Source: Actinomycetes bacterium (GTDB taxonomy: Bacteria > Actinomycetota > Actinomycetes > Propionibacteriales > Propionibacteriaceae). Taken from it: a stretch of DNA of 64,000 nucleotides. Below are positions 51,537-60,603 of the stretch, piece after piece (within the stretch, counting starts at the first letter, position 1; every line of letters starts with the position of its first letter). The notes beneath the pieces are model-generated. The model made no database searches. It was not told the origin of the DNA and saw only the letters and a program-made list of their open reading frames with translations. Where the stretch lies: the NCBI GenBank assembly GCA_023458095.1, contig JAEXAS010000015.1, forward strand, positions 1 to 64,000, read 5' to 3'. The translations under genes and the position numbers were made by a program.

Positions 51537-51611
51537 GGTAGCTGCGCGGTGGTCACCGCCATTCAATGGCAACTGCGCGGTGGTCACACCGCCATTCAAT
51601 GGCAACTGTTC
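51515..51611. repeat. three imperfect tandem repeats of 31-33 bp
   Basis: Units at 51515-51547, 51548-51578 and 51579-51611, each GGTGGT(C/G)A..ACCGCC followed by an ATTCAATGGCAACTG-like segment. Units 2 and 3 are almost identical; unit 1 is diverged. Each contains a hairpin around CACCGCC. Unit 3 includes the last codons and stop of the lipase gene on the minus strand, so unit 2 is a copy of the gene's 3' end or vice versa. Confidence 0.8.
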
Positions 51612-53323
51612 GGAGCGGTTCGGTCCGCCATGCGGTCGCCGATCCAGCTCAGAATCTCACTGCGCCGCTGCGGATCGGCTGCACTGTTGGAGTGCCTCAA
51701 ACCGCGATACACCCGATAGTCGACCACAGATCCGACCTCGCAACGCGCGCGGACTCCAGAAGCCTGAATTGCCTCCGGCACGACCTGATCGTCCGCTCCT
51801 TGGATCATCAGCAGCGGAATCGACAGATCCGCGGCAGCCACATTCGCCGCAAGCCGTTGCGCCAGCGGGCCCTGCGTCGGCGGCTGCAGCCAAGGCGCTG
51901 TGCCCGCGCCGAGCAGCAGCAAGGCCTGCCCACTCGGACTCAGCGACCCGCACCCTGTCGCCTCTTCCTGAGTGACCAGGGCGGCCAGGAAGCCTCGGTA
52001 CTCCCCCAGCTTCACCTCGGGGTAGGCATTGGAATAGCTGTACAACACCTCATCAACCAGGGGATCGGCGCTGGAGATCTGCGCCAAGTGCCCCATCACC
52101 GCCGACGGATCGGCGATCGGCTCGTCAGCCACGACGCCGGCCAACGCCAACTCCGGTGCATAGTCGGGAGCCACCTGCGCCGCCCAGAGCGCTGCATGCC
52201 CGCCCTGGGAGTGCCCCCAGATGACGATGCGCCCCAGCCGCACCCCGGACACCTGGGTGACGGCCCGAATACCGTCCAAGAGGGCACGGCCCTCCGTGAC
52301 CCCGATGAGCAGACTGGGCGATCCCGGTGTGCCAAGACCAGGAAGATCCGGCTCCAAAACCGCAAAACCGCGACTGAGCAGGTCGCTGACATCGCCCAGG
52401 CCCCCGGGCGACTGTCCGCGCACCGACGGCGCACAACCTTGGCCCAGCCCCAACTCCGGATGCGCCCACACCACCAAGGGCAAGGCACTGCCGGTGGTGC
52501 TGGACGGCACGAAGAGCACTGCAGTGGCCGTAGTGGTGTCATTGTCCTGGTCGGTGGTGGTGTACAGCAGATTGATGCCGACGGCACTACCTACGGTGCT
52601 GGTCGACCGTACTGCAGCCAACAGCTTGCCCGACGCACCCTGGGCCGAGACGTCGTGGTAGTAGAACGCCGAGGGCACTCCCGCGGGATTCAGGATGTTC
52701 CCCTCGGTGGCTAAAGCCACAGCCACCGCCAAGGCAATGCCCCGCCACACCACCCGGAACCGCTCCGTGGAGCGTCCGTAACCGGTGCTGGGGTACCAGA
52801 TATCCACCAACAACCCGGCACCGACGAGCATCAGGCGGGCTCCCAGGCCCAGCACCATGGTCAACACCACCGGGTCGGCCCACAGCAGCGAGACCGCGCC
52901 GATGCCGGCGGTCACAGAACCGGTGAAGAGCGCAACCATCGGTCCGCCCGCGGCTGCAGCCACGAGTAACGCCGGCAGATCCACGCGCGACAGCAAGGCT
53001 GACCAGATTTCCAGGGCGCCGGTGGCGACCAGCAGCACGCCGACCACGGCCGCACTCAGCGCGACGGTGGTCCCCGGCCACACCGCAACCACTGCGGCAC
53101 CCAACAGATAGGTCAGTCCGAGCGCCGTTCGCGCGGGAGCCTCCCGAGTGCCTTGGCTGAGTTCGGCCAATCCGCCGATCACCAGACCAACGACGACCGC
53201 CAGCTCCAGCAGCGCATCGGAGGTGAATGGCCGGGCAGCGAGAAAACACCCAGCCAACAGGCTGAGCAGTCCCATGGCAGCGCGAACCACTGTGCGCTTC
53301 CCCCTCCGCGCCATGACCGGCAC
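51596..53323 (-). CDS. membrane DUF308/HdeD-like domain fused to secretory-lipase-type alpha/beta hydrolase
   Basis: 575 residues. The first ~210 residues hold seven or so hydrophobic segments with the DUF308/HdeD look (AMGLLSLLAGCFLAARPF, LAVVVGLVIGGLAEL, LTYLLGAAVVAVWPG). The rest is an alpha/beta hydrolase: nucleophile S372 in WGHSQGGHAAL, acid in QGADDQVVP (about 511-512), histidine H544 in GLRHSNSA, oxyanion region VVWAHPELGLGQGC. It is like fungal/actinobacterial secretory lipases. The hydrolase should face outward, tethered by the membrane domain. An upstream ATG (residue 4) is an alternative start. Substrate unknown; ester hydrolysis by family. Confidence 0.8.
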   Translation of the reverse strand: MPVMARRGKRTVVRAAMGLLSLLAGCFLAARPFTSDALLELAVVVGLVIGGLAELSQGTREAPARTALGLTYLLGAAVVAVWPGTTVALSAAVVGVLLVATGALEIWSALLSRVDLPALLVAAAAGGPMVALFTGSVTAGIGAVSLLWADPVVLTMVLGLGARLMLVGAGLLVDIWYPSTGYGRSTERFRVVWRGIALAVAVALATEGNILNPAGVPSAFYYHDVSAQGASGKLLAAVRSTSTVGSAVGINLLYTTTDQDNDTTTATAVLFVPSSTTGSALPLVVWAHPELGLGQGCAPSVRGQSPGGLGDVSDLLSRGFAVLEPDLPGLGTPGSPSLLIGVTEGRALLDGIRAVTQVSGVRLGRIVIWGHSQGGHAALWAAQVAPDYAPELALAGVVADEPIADPSAVMGHLAQISSADPLVDEVLYSYSNAYPEVKLGEYRGFLAALVTQEEATGCGSLSPSGQALLLLGAGTAPWLQPPTQGPLAQRLAANVAAADLSIPLLMIQGADDQVVPEAIQASGVRARCEVGSVVDYRVYRGLRHSNSAADPQRRSEILSWIGDRMADRTAPNSCH

Positions 53324-53382
53324 TCTAGTGGGCGCGCTGGGAATACCCCAAGTGAGCGGGATTTCTGCAGAGGTGCAGCGGG

Positions 53383-54789
53383 CTAGGCCATCTCGTAGAC
53401 GCGCAGCGAATTCGTCTGGTAAATGGTGCGTCCGGGATTACCGGCCACGATAACCACGCGATCGCCCCGCTTCAGGAAGCCGGTGTGGGTGAGCGCCTCC
53501 TGCACCGAAGCCACCATCGAGTCGGTGTCGGTGTACTCCGGAGTCACATAGGACTGCACACCCCAGCACAGGGTGAGTTCGGCAGCCGTCTTGGGTAACG
53601 GGGTGAAGGCCATGATCGGGACCTCCGAGCGCAGCCTGGCCAGGCGATGCGGGGTGTCACCGGAGATGGTGAATGCCGCCAGGTATTTGGCATTCACTCG
53701 CTCGGCAACTTCCACAGCCGCTTTGGAAATGACGCCCGCGGTCGTGTGCGGATTCCAATCCAAGGACCGAATCTTGTCCAAGCCTTCGTGTTCGGTTCGG
53801 GTAATGATCCGCGCCATGACCGAAACCGCGTCGATGGCATGCTCACCCACCGCTGTCTCCCCCGACAGCATGACCGCATCAGCACCATCGAGGATGGCAT
53901 TGGCCACATCGGAAACCTCGGCGCGGGTAGGCCGGTAGGAGGTGATCATCGATTCCAACATTTGCGTGGCCACGATCACCGGCTTGGCCCAGGTCCGGGC
54001 GGCATCGATGATCCGTTTCTGAACCGAGGGCACCTCCTCCAGAGGCAACTCGACCCCGAGGTCGCCTCGGGCCACCATGAACGCGTCAAAGGTATCGATG
54101 ATCGAATCCAGATCCTCGATCGCTTGCGGCTTCTCCAGCTTGGCGATCACCGGCACCTGCCGGCCTTCGGCGGCCATCACCCGCCGCACCGGTTCGATAT
54201 CGGCCGCTGAGCGGACGAAGGACAGCGCCACCATGTCCACACCGTGGCGCAGCGCCCACCGCAGGTCACGCTCATCCTTCTCGCTGAGCGCAGGCACGCT
54301 CACCGGCACCCCGGGCAGGTTGATGCCCTTATGGTCGGAAACCGGCCCACCCACGAGCACCTCGGTGATCACTTCGGTGCCGGATACCTCCACGGCTCGC
54401 AGCTCGATGGCACCATCGTTCATGAGGATGTGGTCGTCGACCTGAACATCATCGGTGAGGGTACGCAGCGTGGTGGACGCCCGCTCTGCGGTCCCCAGGA
54501 CTTCCTCCGTGGTGATGATGAACTTCTGGCCGGCTACCAGTTCGGCTGCTCCGCCCTCGAATTCCCCCAGTCGGATCTTCGGCCCCTGCAGGTCGGCCAG
54601 AATCCCCACCGGTCGTCCGGCTATACGGGCCGCGTCACGAATCCACTGAACCCGCTGGGCATGCAGGATGTGATCGCCGTGGCTCATGTTGAGCCGCGCG
54701 ATGTTCATCCCGGCCCGCACCAGTTCCACCAGTTTCTCGGCGGAATCCGTAGCGGGGCCGATGGTGCACACAATCTTTGCTCTACGCAC
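53383..54789 (-). CDS. pyk: pyruvate kinase
   Basis: 468 residues from GTG 54789. TIM barrel with RRAKIVCTIGPATDS, NIARLNMSHGDH, the catalytic lysine block VPVIAKLEKPQAIEDLDSI, VARGDLGVELPLEEVP and MLSGETAVGEHAI. C-terminal regulatory domain (about 345-468). It converts PEP and ADP to pyruvate and ATP. TAGCCT lies 7 nt before the GTG with no ribosome site, so it is likely leaderless. Confidence 0.96.
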   Translation of the reverse strand: MRRAKIVCTIGPATDSAEKLVELVRAGMNIARLNMSHGDHILHAQRVQWIRDAARIAGRPVGILADLQGPKIRLGEFEGGAAELVAGQKFIITTEEVLGTAERASTTLRTLTDDVQVDDHILMNDGAIELRAVEVSGTEVITEVLVGGPVSDHKGINLPGVPVSVPALSEKDERDLRWALRHGVDMVALSFVRSAADIEPVRRVMAAEGRQVPVIAKLEKPQAIEDLDSIIDTFDAFMVARGDLGVELPLEEVPSVQKRIIDAARTWAKPVIVATQMLESMITSYRPTRAEVSDVANAILDGADAVMLSGETAVGEHAIDAVSVMARIITRTEHEGLDKIRSLDWNPHTTAGVISKAAVEVAERVNAKYLAAFTISGDTPHRLARLRSEVPIMAFTPLPKTAAELTLCWGVQSYVTPEYTDTDSMVASVQEALTHTGFLKRGDRVVIVAGNPGRTIYQTNSLRVYEMA

Positions 54790-54795
54790 GGGCCC

Positions 54796-54801
54796 AGGCT
54801 A
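54796..54801 (-). promoter_or_regulatory. -10 box of pyk
   Basis: TAGCCT on the minus strand; the predicted start equals the first base of the GTG. -35 region GGAATC is weak. Confidence 0.45.
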
Positions 54802-54869
54802 GTGGACCGTCTGAACCGATTCCGGTTCCCTTAGAACTGTTGCCGAGTCTTTGGGATGTGCTAAGCACC

Positions 54870-55790
54870 TCAGGCCTCCGCGCTCACCCGCGCCAAGGCG
54901 AGGGCCAGGTCCTGGGGGTATTCGGAGGTGAATCTCATCGTCTCACCGGTCCGAGGATGCTCGAAAGCCAGCTCCACGGCATGCAGCCACTGCCGCTCCA
55001 AACCCAACCGCGCCGCCAGCACCGGATCGCCGCCGTAGGTGGGATCGCCCACGCAGGGATGCCGGATGGCTTGCATATGCACGCGGATCTGGTGAGTACG
55101 CCCGGTTTCCAGGTGCACCTCCAACAAGGTCACCGCCCGAAATGCCTCCAGCATCCGGTAGTGGGTGATGCTGGGCCGTCCACCGGCGATCACCGCCATC
55201 TTGTAGTCCGCACCCGGGTGGCGCCCGATGGGAGCCTCAATGGTGCCCTCCAACGGGTCCGGTAGCCCCTGAACCAGGGTGTGATACACCTTCTCGACGG
55301 TGCGGGCGCGGAAAGCCCGCTTCAACGCGGTGTAGGCCGGCTCACTCTTGGCGACCACCATCAGGCCCGAGGTGCCAACGTCAAGGCGTTGCACGATGCC
55401 TTGCCGCTCCGCCGCCCCAGAGGTAGAGATCCGAAAACCAGCCGCAGCCAGGTGCTCGACCACGCTGGGCCCTTCCCAGCCCAGGCTGGGATGCGCAGCC
55501 ACCCCTGCCGGCTTGTCCACCACGACCACATCAGCGTCGTCGTACACGATGCCGATCCCAGCGACTGTCTGAGGCACCACCTGCACCACCGGTGCGGCGG
55601 CCAACTCCACCTCCAGCAGATCCCCGGTGTGCACCCGCTGAGACTTGGCGACCGGCTCGGAGTTCAGCTGAACCTTGCCCAGATCGGCCAGGTCGGAGAT
55701 TCGACTGCGGGACAGCCCGGTCATGCGTGCGGCGGCAGCGTCGACACGCTGGCCGTCCAGGCCGTCGGGGACCAGCCAGACGTTAGTCAT
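54870..55790 (-). CDS. RluD-type 23S rRNA pseudouridine synthase
   Basis: 306 residues from ATG 55790, overlapping the lspA stop by 8 nt. N-terminal S4 domain (GQRVDAAAARMTGLSRSRIS, GKVQLN), then the catalytic aspartate loop QRLDVGTSGLMVVAKS and LETGRTHQIRVHMQAIRHP. The RluA/RluD subfamily makes pseudouridines in 23S rRNA. Linkage to lspA is common across bacteria. Confidence 0.93.
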   Translation of the reverse strand: MTNVWLVPDGLDGQRVDAAAARMTGLSRSRISDLADLGKVQLNSEPVAKSQRVHTGDLLEVELAAAPVVQVVPQTVAGIGIVYDDADVVVVDKPAGVAAHPSLGWEGPSVVEHLAAAGFRISTSGAAERQGIVQRLDVGTSGLMVVAKSEPAYTALKRAFRARTVEKVYHTLVQGLPDPLEGTIEAPIGRHPGADYKMAVIAGGRPSITHYRMLEAFRAVTLLEVHLETGRTHQIRVHMQAIRHPCVGDPTYGGDPVLAARLGLERQWLHAVELAFEHPRTGETMRFTSEYPQDLALALARVSAEA

Positions 55791-56358
55791 CGTTGCGGGG
55801 ACGCGTGTCTTTGAGGCTGGAGCCATCTGGACCGATCTGCTTGATCAGGCCGAACCAGACCACGAGCACAGCAGCGGAGGTGACGAAGATGTCGGCCACG
55901 TTGACGATGGCGAAGGACGGGAGCTGGATGAAGTCGACCACATGCCCCAAGAAAGGCGACGGCGGCCGAAAGATCCGATCAGTCAGATTCCCCGAGATCC
56001 CGGCGACCAACAGACCGGCCAGAATGGCCCAGCCCAGGTGCCGCAGCCGCGGCACCAGCCACACGAAGACCGCGATCAAGGCAGCCAGGGACACCAGGCT
56101 GAACACCATGGTGAGGTTCTCCCCCATGCTGAAAGCAGCGCCCGGGTTGCGGATGAGTTGCAGCGTGACCACGCCACCCAGCAACGGAATCGGTGCACTG
56201 GGATCGAGATAGGCCACAGCCAACGCCTTGGTCACCTGATCAAGGGTCAGACCGAGGACGCCGATGAGGACGACGACCAGCCACAAAGGTGGCGCTGATT
56301 TCGCCGGGGGGGTTGGCTGAGTTATCGCCGTTCCTCCCGCTGCTTGCAGGCCACGCAC
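55783..56358 (-). CDS. lspA: lipoprotein signal peptidase (SPase II)
   Basis: 191 residues, four membrane helices. The catalytic aspartates lie in GISGNLTDRIF and AIVNVADIFVT; the substrate site is RNPGAAFSMGEN. It cleaves lipoproteins such as the META protein in this window after the diacylglyceryl cysteine is made. The predicted start overlaps the previous gene by 37 nt; a shorter start would lose only the polar N-terminus. Confidence 0.95.
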   Translation of the reverse strand: MRGLQAAGGTAITQPTPPAKSAPPLWLVVVLIGVLGLTLDQVTKALAVAYLDPSAPIPLLGGVVTLQLIRNPGAAFSMGENLTMVFSLVSLAALIAVFVWLVPRLRHLGWAILAGLLVAGISGNLTDRIFRPPSPFLGHVVDFIQLPSFAIVNVADIFVTSAAVLVVWFGLIKQIGPDGSSLKDTRPRNDD

Positions 56359-56759
56359 ATGGTGGCTCGGGGGAACACCTGCAGGCGATCCTTGCCGATG
56401 GGCTCACCACAGACTTCGCACAGGCCGTATTGACCCGACTCGAACAGGCGATAGGCCTGCTGGGCCTGTTCCAGCATTTCGCGGGCGTTCTGAGCCAGCG
56501 ACATCTCCTGGTCGCGCTCGAAATTCGATGACCCGACATCGGCCGGATCCCGACCGGCACCGTCGGCACCTTCGTCGAAGAGATCAGCCAAACCAGCTTG
56601 GGCGACTTCGATGGCGCGCTCCATGTGGTGGATGTCGGACAACAACTCCTGACGGATCTCCTCGATCTCGTCTTCCGTCCATGGGTCCTCTCCCGCAGCC
56701 ACGGGAAAGGCGGATACAGGAGCTTTGGGGGCGGTCCCCCGACGCTGGGCCGGTGGCAT
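56322..56759 (-). CDS. DksA/TraR-type C4 zinc-finger protein
   Basis: 145 residues from ATG after AGGAGGG. N-terminal linker of about 25 residues, coiled-coil-like helices (DEIEEIRQELLSDIHHMERA, REMLEQAQQAYRLFESGQYG) and a C4 finger CEVCGEPIG...CVACKQ. By family it may bind RNA polymerase, but the acidic DxxDxA tip of DksA is not obvious. Located between divIVA and lspA, a common actinobacterial place. Confidence 0.88.
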   Translation of the reverse strand: MPPAQRRGTAPKAPVSAFPVAAGEDPWTEDEIEEIRQELLSDIHHMERAIEVAQAGLADLFDEGADGAGRDPADVGSSNFERDQEMSLAQNAREMLEQAQQAYRLFESGQYGLCEVCGEPIGKDRLQVFPRATMCVACKQREERR

Positions 56760-56858
56760 GTTGTTTCCCTCCTGGTGTGATTACTGAGGTGGGAGAGTAC
56801 CACCAGCAAACGCGCCCCGATCTCCAGATCGGGGCGCGTCGCTCATTGCTTGTGAAAT

Positions 56859-57863
56859 TCAGTGGCCTTCGCCGAGCAAAGCATCCAGGCGCGGAGTAGC
56901 CGAACCGGATCCGGGACGTTCACTCAGAACCGCAGGAGTGTCACTCGGCTCGAAACGGGCCTCGCCGATGGCGCGCAGCTGAGTCTGCAGATGCGCGGTC
57001 ATCGTGCTGCGGTAGCTGTTCTCGAAGCTCCGCAACTGCTCGACCTTGGCGCGCAAGGTGTCCCGCTCAGCCTCGAGCTGATTGAACATCTCTGCACGCT
57101 TGGAGGCGGCCTCACTGGTGAGCGCGTCAGCCTTCTGCTGAGCCTCCAGCGTGATCTTCTCCACATTGACCCGAGCCTCGGACTCGATCCGATCAGCCCG
57201 GGTACGGGCATCGGTGAGCGACTCGTGTGCCTTGCGGCTGGCGCTGTCCATGACGTTCTCGGCCTCCGCACGGGCGGTGGTGAGAATCCGCTGCGACTCC
57301 ACCTGCGACTCGCCGACCAGACGCTCGGCCTGCTCGGTGGCCATCTGCAGCAACCGGGTAACGGCCGGGGACGCCTCCGCGGAGGTGGTGACCACGATGT
57401 TCTCGATCTTGCCCGAGGAGATCACGCTACCGCCGACCGGCATCTGAGCCGCAGCATCGCCTGCCTGCCGCAGGTTGGTGACCTCCGAGCGCAGGGATTC
57501 GATTTCGTGCTGGGCGCGAGCCAACTCGTCGCGCGCCTGGCCCAGTTCCTGGCCGCGGCGGTTGAGTTCGTCGGTCTTGCCCGCCAACTCGTTGCGGGCA
57601 CCTTCCAAGGCGCTTTGGCTCTGCTGCAACTCGGCGCGGACACGGTCCGAATCGCCGGAATCGCTGCTGGGAACGAAGACGCTCGACGGCTGTCCCTTGC
57701 TCAGCGACTCAATCTGCTGCTTGAGGGCACCGTTCTCTTCAGTCAGTTGGGCGAGAGTGGCTTCGACCTTGTCGACGAAGTTGTCGACATCGACCGGCTC
57801 GTAGCCGTTTCGCCGTGCCAAGTGAAAGCGGGTCTGCCGGACCTGCTCCAGGGTCAGAGTCAT
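56859..57863 (-). CDS. wag31: DivIVA/Wag31 cell-pole protein
   Basis: 334 residues. The N-terminal membrane-binding motif (about 1-50) is LTLEQVRQTRFHLARRNGYE then VDVDNFVDKVEATLAQLTEE. Long coiled coils (about 90-170 and 190-320) follow. An Ala/Gly/Val linker between them is normal. Wag31 marks curved membrane and directs polar growth. Translated from ATG after GAGGTGAGCA. Confidence 0.92.
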   Translation of the reverse strand: MTLTLEQVRQTRFHLARRNGYEPVDVDNFVDKVEATLAQLTEENGALKQQIESLSKGQPSSVFVPSSDSGDSDRVRAELQQSQSALEGARNELAGKTDELNRRGQELGQARDELARAQHEIESLRSEVTNLRQAGDAAAQMPVGGSVISSGKIENIVVTTSAEASPAVTRLLQMATEQAERLVGESQVESQRILTTARAEAENVMDSASRKAHESLTDARTRADRIESEARVNVEKITLEAQQKADALTSEAASKRAEMFNQLEAERDTLRAKVEQLRSFENSYRSTMTAHLQTQLRAIGEARFEPSDTPAVLSERPGSGSATPRLDALLGEGH

Positions 57864-57924
57864 TGCTCACCTCACGTACTCGGTTCCGAATCACGGCGGA
57901 CCGTGACCCGTTAGGGTAGTTCTC

Positions 57925-57954
57925 AGGCTAGTGCAGCCTGAATGTTCAATCCAA
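57925..57954 (-). promoter_or_regulatory. candidate divIVA promoter
   Basis: Minus strand TTGGAT (57949-57954), 18 nt, TAGCCT (57925-57930). An inverted repeat CAGGCT/AGCCTG at 57924-57940 covers the -10. Confidence 0.4.
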
Positions 57955-58042
57955 CAGCAACTGTATTGCTAGCCCTCTTGGGTAAACCTCCGGTACAGAC
58001 AATTCCCTCACTCTCACGCTCACACTAGGGGGTTCAGCCCAC

Positions 58043-58083
58043 AAAAAAGCCGCCGGAGCCGGCCTCAGGGGCCGGTCGGCGGC
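58043..58083 (-). terminator. sepF terminator
   Basis: GC-rich stem (58049-58083; GCCGCCG pairs with CGGCGGC, inner CCGGCC/GGCCGG) followed on the minus strand by six T. The best intrinsic terminator in the window; it separates sepF from divIVA. Confidence 0.88.
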
Positions 58084-58097
58084 AGTCCAGGTTTCGG

Positions 58098-58583
58098 TCA
58101 GGACTGGTTGAAGAACCCACCAGCCAAACGCTCCTTGTCCTCAGCAGTCACCGACAGATTGTGCGGCGAGAGCAGGAAGACCTTGCTCGTGATGCGCTCG
58201 ATGCTGCCCTGCAGCCCGAAGATCAAGCCAGCGCAGAAGTCCACCAGACGCTTGGCGTCGGCCTCTTCCATCTCGGAGACATTCATGATCACCGGGATGC
58301 CATCGCGGAAGTTCTCGCCGATGTTGCGCGCCTCGTTGTACGTGCGGGGCCGCACGCTCACAATGCGATTGATATCGGCCACCCGGGACTGGCTGGCGCG
58401 CGGACGCCGCGACTCCAACTCGGTGACTGTCGCCGCACCATCCGGGGTCTCGGTGGTGGCTAGTTCCTGGCCCGCCGACACCGGCTCGGTCAGCTCGCCG
58501 GCGTTGTCGTCAGCCTCGACGTAGCTTTCATCGTCGGAAACCAAGCCAAGCCACACGGCCGCCTTCTTCAAGTGATCAGCCAT
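58098..58583 (-). CDS. sepF: SepF, FtsZ membrane anchor
   Basis: 161 residues. N-terminal amphipathic helix MADHLKKAAVWLGL, an acidic linker, and the beta-sandwich core (INRIVSVRPRTYNEARNIGE, PVIMNVSEMEEADAKRLVDF, FLLSPHNLSV). It links FtsZ to the membrane in actinobacteria, which lack FtsA and ZipA. The FtsZ tail here has the DVPDFLK peptide it should bind. Confidence 0.95.
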   Translation of the reverse strand: MADHLKKAAVWLGLVSDDESYVEADDNAGELTEPVSAGQELATTETPDGAATVTELESRRPRASQSRVADINRIVSVRPRTYNEARNIGENFRDGIPVIMNVSEMEEADAKRLVDFCAGLIFGLQGSIERITSKVFLLSPHNLSVTAEDKERLAGGFFNQS

Positions 58584-58667
58584 AGTCCTGCCCCTTCGGG
58601 TTTGTTACTCCAGAAAAACCATAACCCGAGGTGGGCGTTCAGTCGGGAAGGCGCACCCCGACACGCG

Positions 58668-59375
58668 TCACGGCAGCCAGATGACTCCAGCTTGTCGGCC
58701 CGAAGCGGCGCCATCGCGGCGATGAGAGTGCAGCTGAGGAGTCGTTCTCGTGCAGGGGTCGACCCGGTTCACCTGACAGCCCAGCTCTTCCAGCTGGGCG
58801 GCTGCAGCCCGACCGAGGTCGAGACTGGGCGTGCCCCAACCGGTCTGGGCACGCGCCTGCGGCAATATCCGGCAATAGTCCTGCTGCAGGTCAGCCGGCA
58901 CCTCGTAGCAGTCACCACAGATGTGCGGACCGATCCAAGCGCGCACGTTGGTCGCGCCGTGAGCCCGCAGTTGGCCCACCAGCGCGGTCAGCACGCCGGC
59001 TGCCAAGCCGACTCGACCCGCGTGGGCGGCCCCAATCAGACCGTGATCAGGGTCCGCCATCAGGACCGGGAGACAGTCTGCGGCCCGGACTGCCAAACCT
59101 AACCGCCGATCAGTACTGAACAAGGCGTCGGCCGGCTCGACGGCGAGCTCGGCCGGGTCGTCCCCGTGGCCCACGTTCAACACCCGAGCGCCATGCACCT
59201 GATAGGCATTCAGAATCGGAACTTGAAGCTGCGCCTCGACGAGGTCCCAATCAGGCCCGCGCCAACCAGAGGGCGAGTGCACGGTCAGGTCCAGTCGGGC
59301 ACCATCGGGAGCCACCGCGTCGAAGAAAGCGATCCCGACACCATCGGTGTCGGGATCGTTGTGATAGCTGAACAT
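58668..59375 (-). CDS. pgeF: PgeF/YfiH-family protein (laccase-domain, purine nucleoside phosphorylase type)
   Basis: 235 residues. The metal site of the family is intact: AYQVHGARV, VRAADCLPVLM and IGAAHAGRVGLAAG. Described members edit peptidoglycan precursors (removing Ser from UDP-MurNAc-Ser) or act on purine nucleosides. Position between ftsZ and sepF fits cell-wall quality control. Starts 9 nt after the ftsZ stop. Confidence 0.92.
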   Translation of the reverse strand: MFSYHNDPDTDGVGIAFFDAVAPDGARLDLTVHSPSGWRGPDWDLVEAQLQVPILNAYQVHGARVLNVGHGDDPAELAVEPADALFSTDRRLGLAVRAADCLPVLMADPDHGLIGAAHAGRVGLAAGVLTALVGQLRAHGATNVRAWIGPHICGDCYEVPADLQQDYCRILPQARAQTGWGTPSLDLGRAAAAQLEELGCQVNRVDPCTRTTPQLHSHRRDGAASGRQAGVIWLP

Positions 59376-59384
59376 CGCTGCGGA

Positions 59385-60524
59385 CTACTTGAGGAAGTCA
59401 GGTACGTCCAACTCGTCATCGCCGGTGTCATCGACGACCACGCGGCGCTGCTCACTGGGAGTGATCACGGGCACCTCGGCGGTGGCGTCGACCGGGGAGA
59501 CTGTGTGCTCCACAGGGTTCTTCACCGGGGTGGCGATGGGCCGACGCACCGGCTGAGGCCGACGCTGCGGTGGTGCGCCGCCATCGAATCCGGCAGCGAT
59601 GACCGTCACCCGCACCTCGTCGCCGAGAGCATCGTCGATCACCGTTCCAAAGATGATGTTGGCTTCCTCATGAGCGACCGACTCGATCAGGTTGGCCGCC
59701 GTCGAGACCTCGAACAGACCCAGGTCCGAACCTCCAGCGATCGACAGCAGCACACCACGGGCCCCATCGATGCTGGCCTCCAGAAGCGGAGAGGAGACCG
59801 CCATCTCAGCGGCCGCGCGAGCTCGTTCCTCACCGCGGGCCGAACCGATGCCCATCAACGCCGAGCCGGCATTGGACATGACCGCCTTCACATCGGCGAA
59901 GTCCAGGTTGATCAGGCCCGGGGTCGTGATCAGATCGGTAATGCCCGAAACACCTTGCATCAACACCTGGTCGGCCTGCCGGAAAGCATCCAGGATCGCC
60001 ACCTGGTGGTCGGTCATCTCCAGCAATTTGTCGTTGGGGATCACGATCAAGGTGTCGACTTCGTCGCGAAGGGTGTCGATCCCGCTCTCGGCCTGGTTGG
60101 ACCGACGACGTCCTTCGAAACTGAACGGCCGGGTGACCACACCAATGGTCAGCGCCCCCAAGGAACGGGCGATCCGAGCCACCACGGGCGCACCACCGGT
60201 ACCGGTGCCACCGCCTTCGCCAGCGGTCACGAAAACCATGTCGGCGCCCTTGAGCACCTCTTCGATCTCGTCGGCGTGATCCTCAGCCGCCTGGCGACCC
60301 TTGTCGGGATCGGCACCAGCGCCGAGTCCTCGGGTCAGATCACGCCCAATATTGAGTTTGACGTCAGCATCGCTCATGAGCAGCGCCTGAGCGTCAGTGT
60401 TGAGAGCGATGAATTCAACTCCACGCAATCCGGATTCGATCATCCGATTCACCGCGTTGACGCCGCCGCCACCGACACCAACGACTTTGATGATTGCCAG
60501 ATAATTCTGGGAGGCAGTTGCCAC
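59385..60524 (-). CDS. ftsZ: cell division protein FtsZ
   Basis: 379 residues from the GTG at 60524 (VATASQNYLAI; GAGGGTGG before it); the long upstream frame is rejected. GTP motif EGGGTGTGGAP and IKVVGVGGGGVNAVNRMI; T7 loop block LDFADVKAVMSNAGSALMG. The linker is rich in Pro/Arg/Val and the tail DELDVPDFLK is the SepF-binding peptide. It forms the Z ring. Confidence 0.97.
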   Translation of the reverse strand: MATASQNYLAIIKVVGVGGGGVNAVNRMIESGLRGVEFIALNTDAQALLMSDADVKLNIGRDLTRGLGAGADPDKGRQAAEDHADEIEEVLKGADMVFVTAGEGGGTGTGGAPVVARIARSLGALTIGVVTRPFSFEGRRRSNQAESGIDTLRDEVDTLIVIPNDKLLEMTDHQVAILDAFRQADQVLMQGVSGITDLITTPGLINLDFADVKAVMSNAGSALMGIGSARGEERARAAAEMAVSSPLLEASIDGARGVLLSIAGGSDLGLFEVSTAANLIESVAHEEANIIFGTVIDDALGDEVRVTVIAAGFDGGAPPQRRPQPVRRPIATPVKNPVEHTVSPVDATAEVPVITPSEQRRVVVDDTGDDELDVPDFLK

Positions 60525-60603
60525 TTCACCCACCCTCACGAAGATATGGACACAGGCCGACGAAGCTTCAGGCGGGGAAGTCAGTTGCTCCGGCGTCGGG
60601 ACC

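Noticed and set aside
51515..51611. CRISPR-like array
   Set aside because: The units are contiguous, have no spacers between them, and no cas genes are present.
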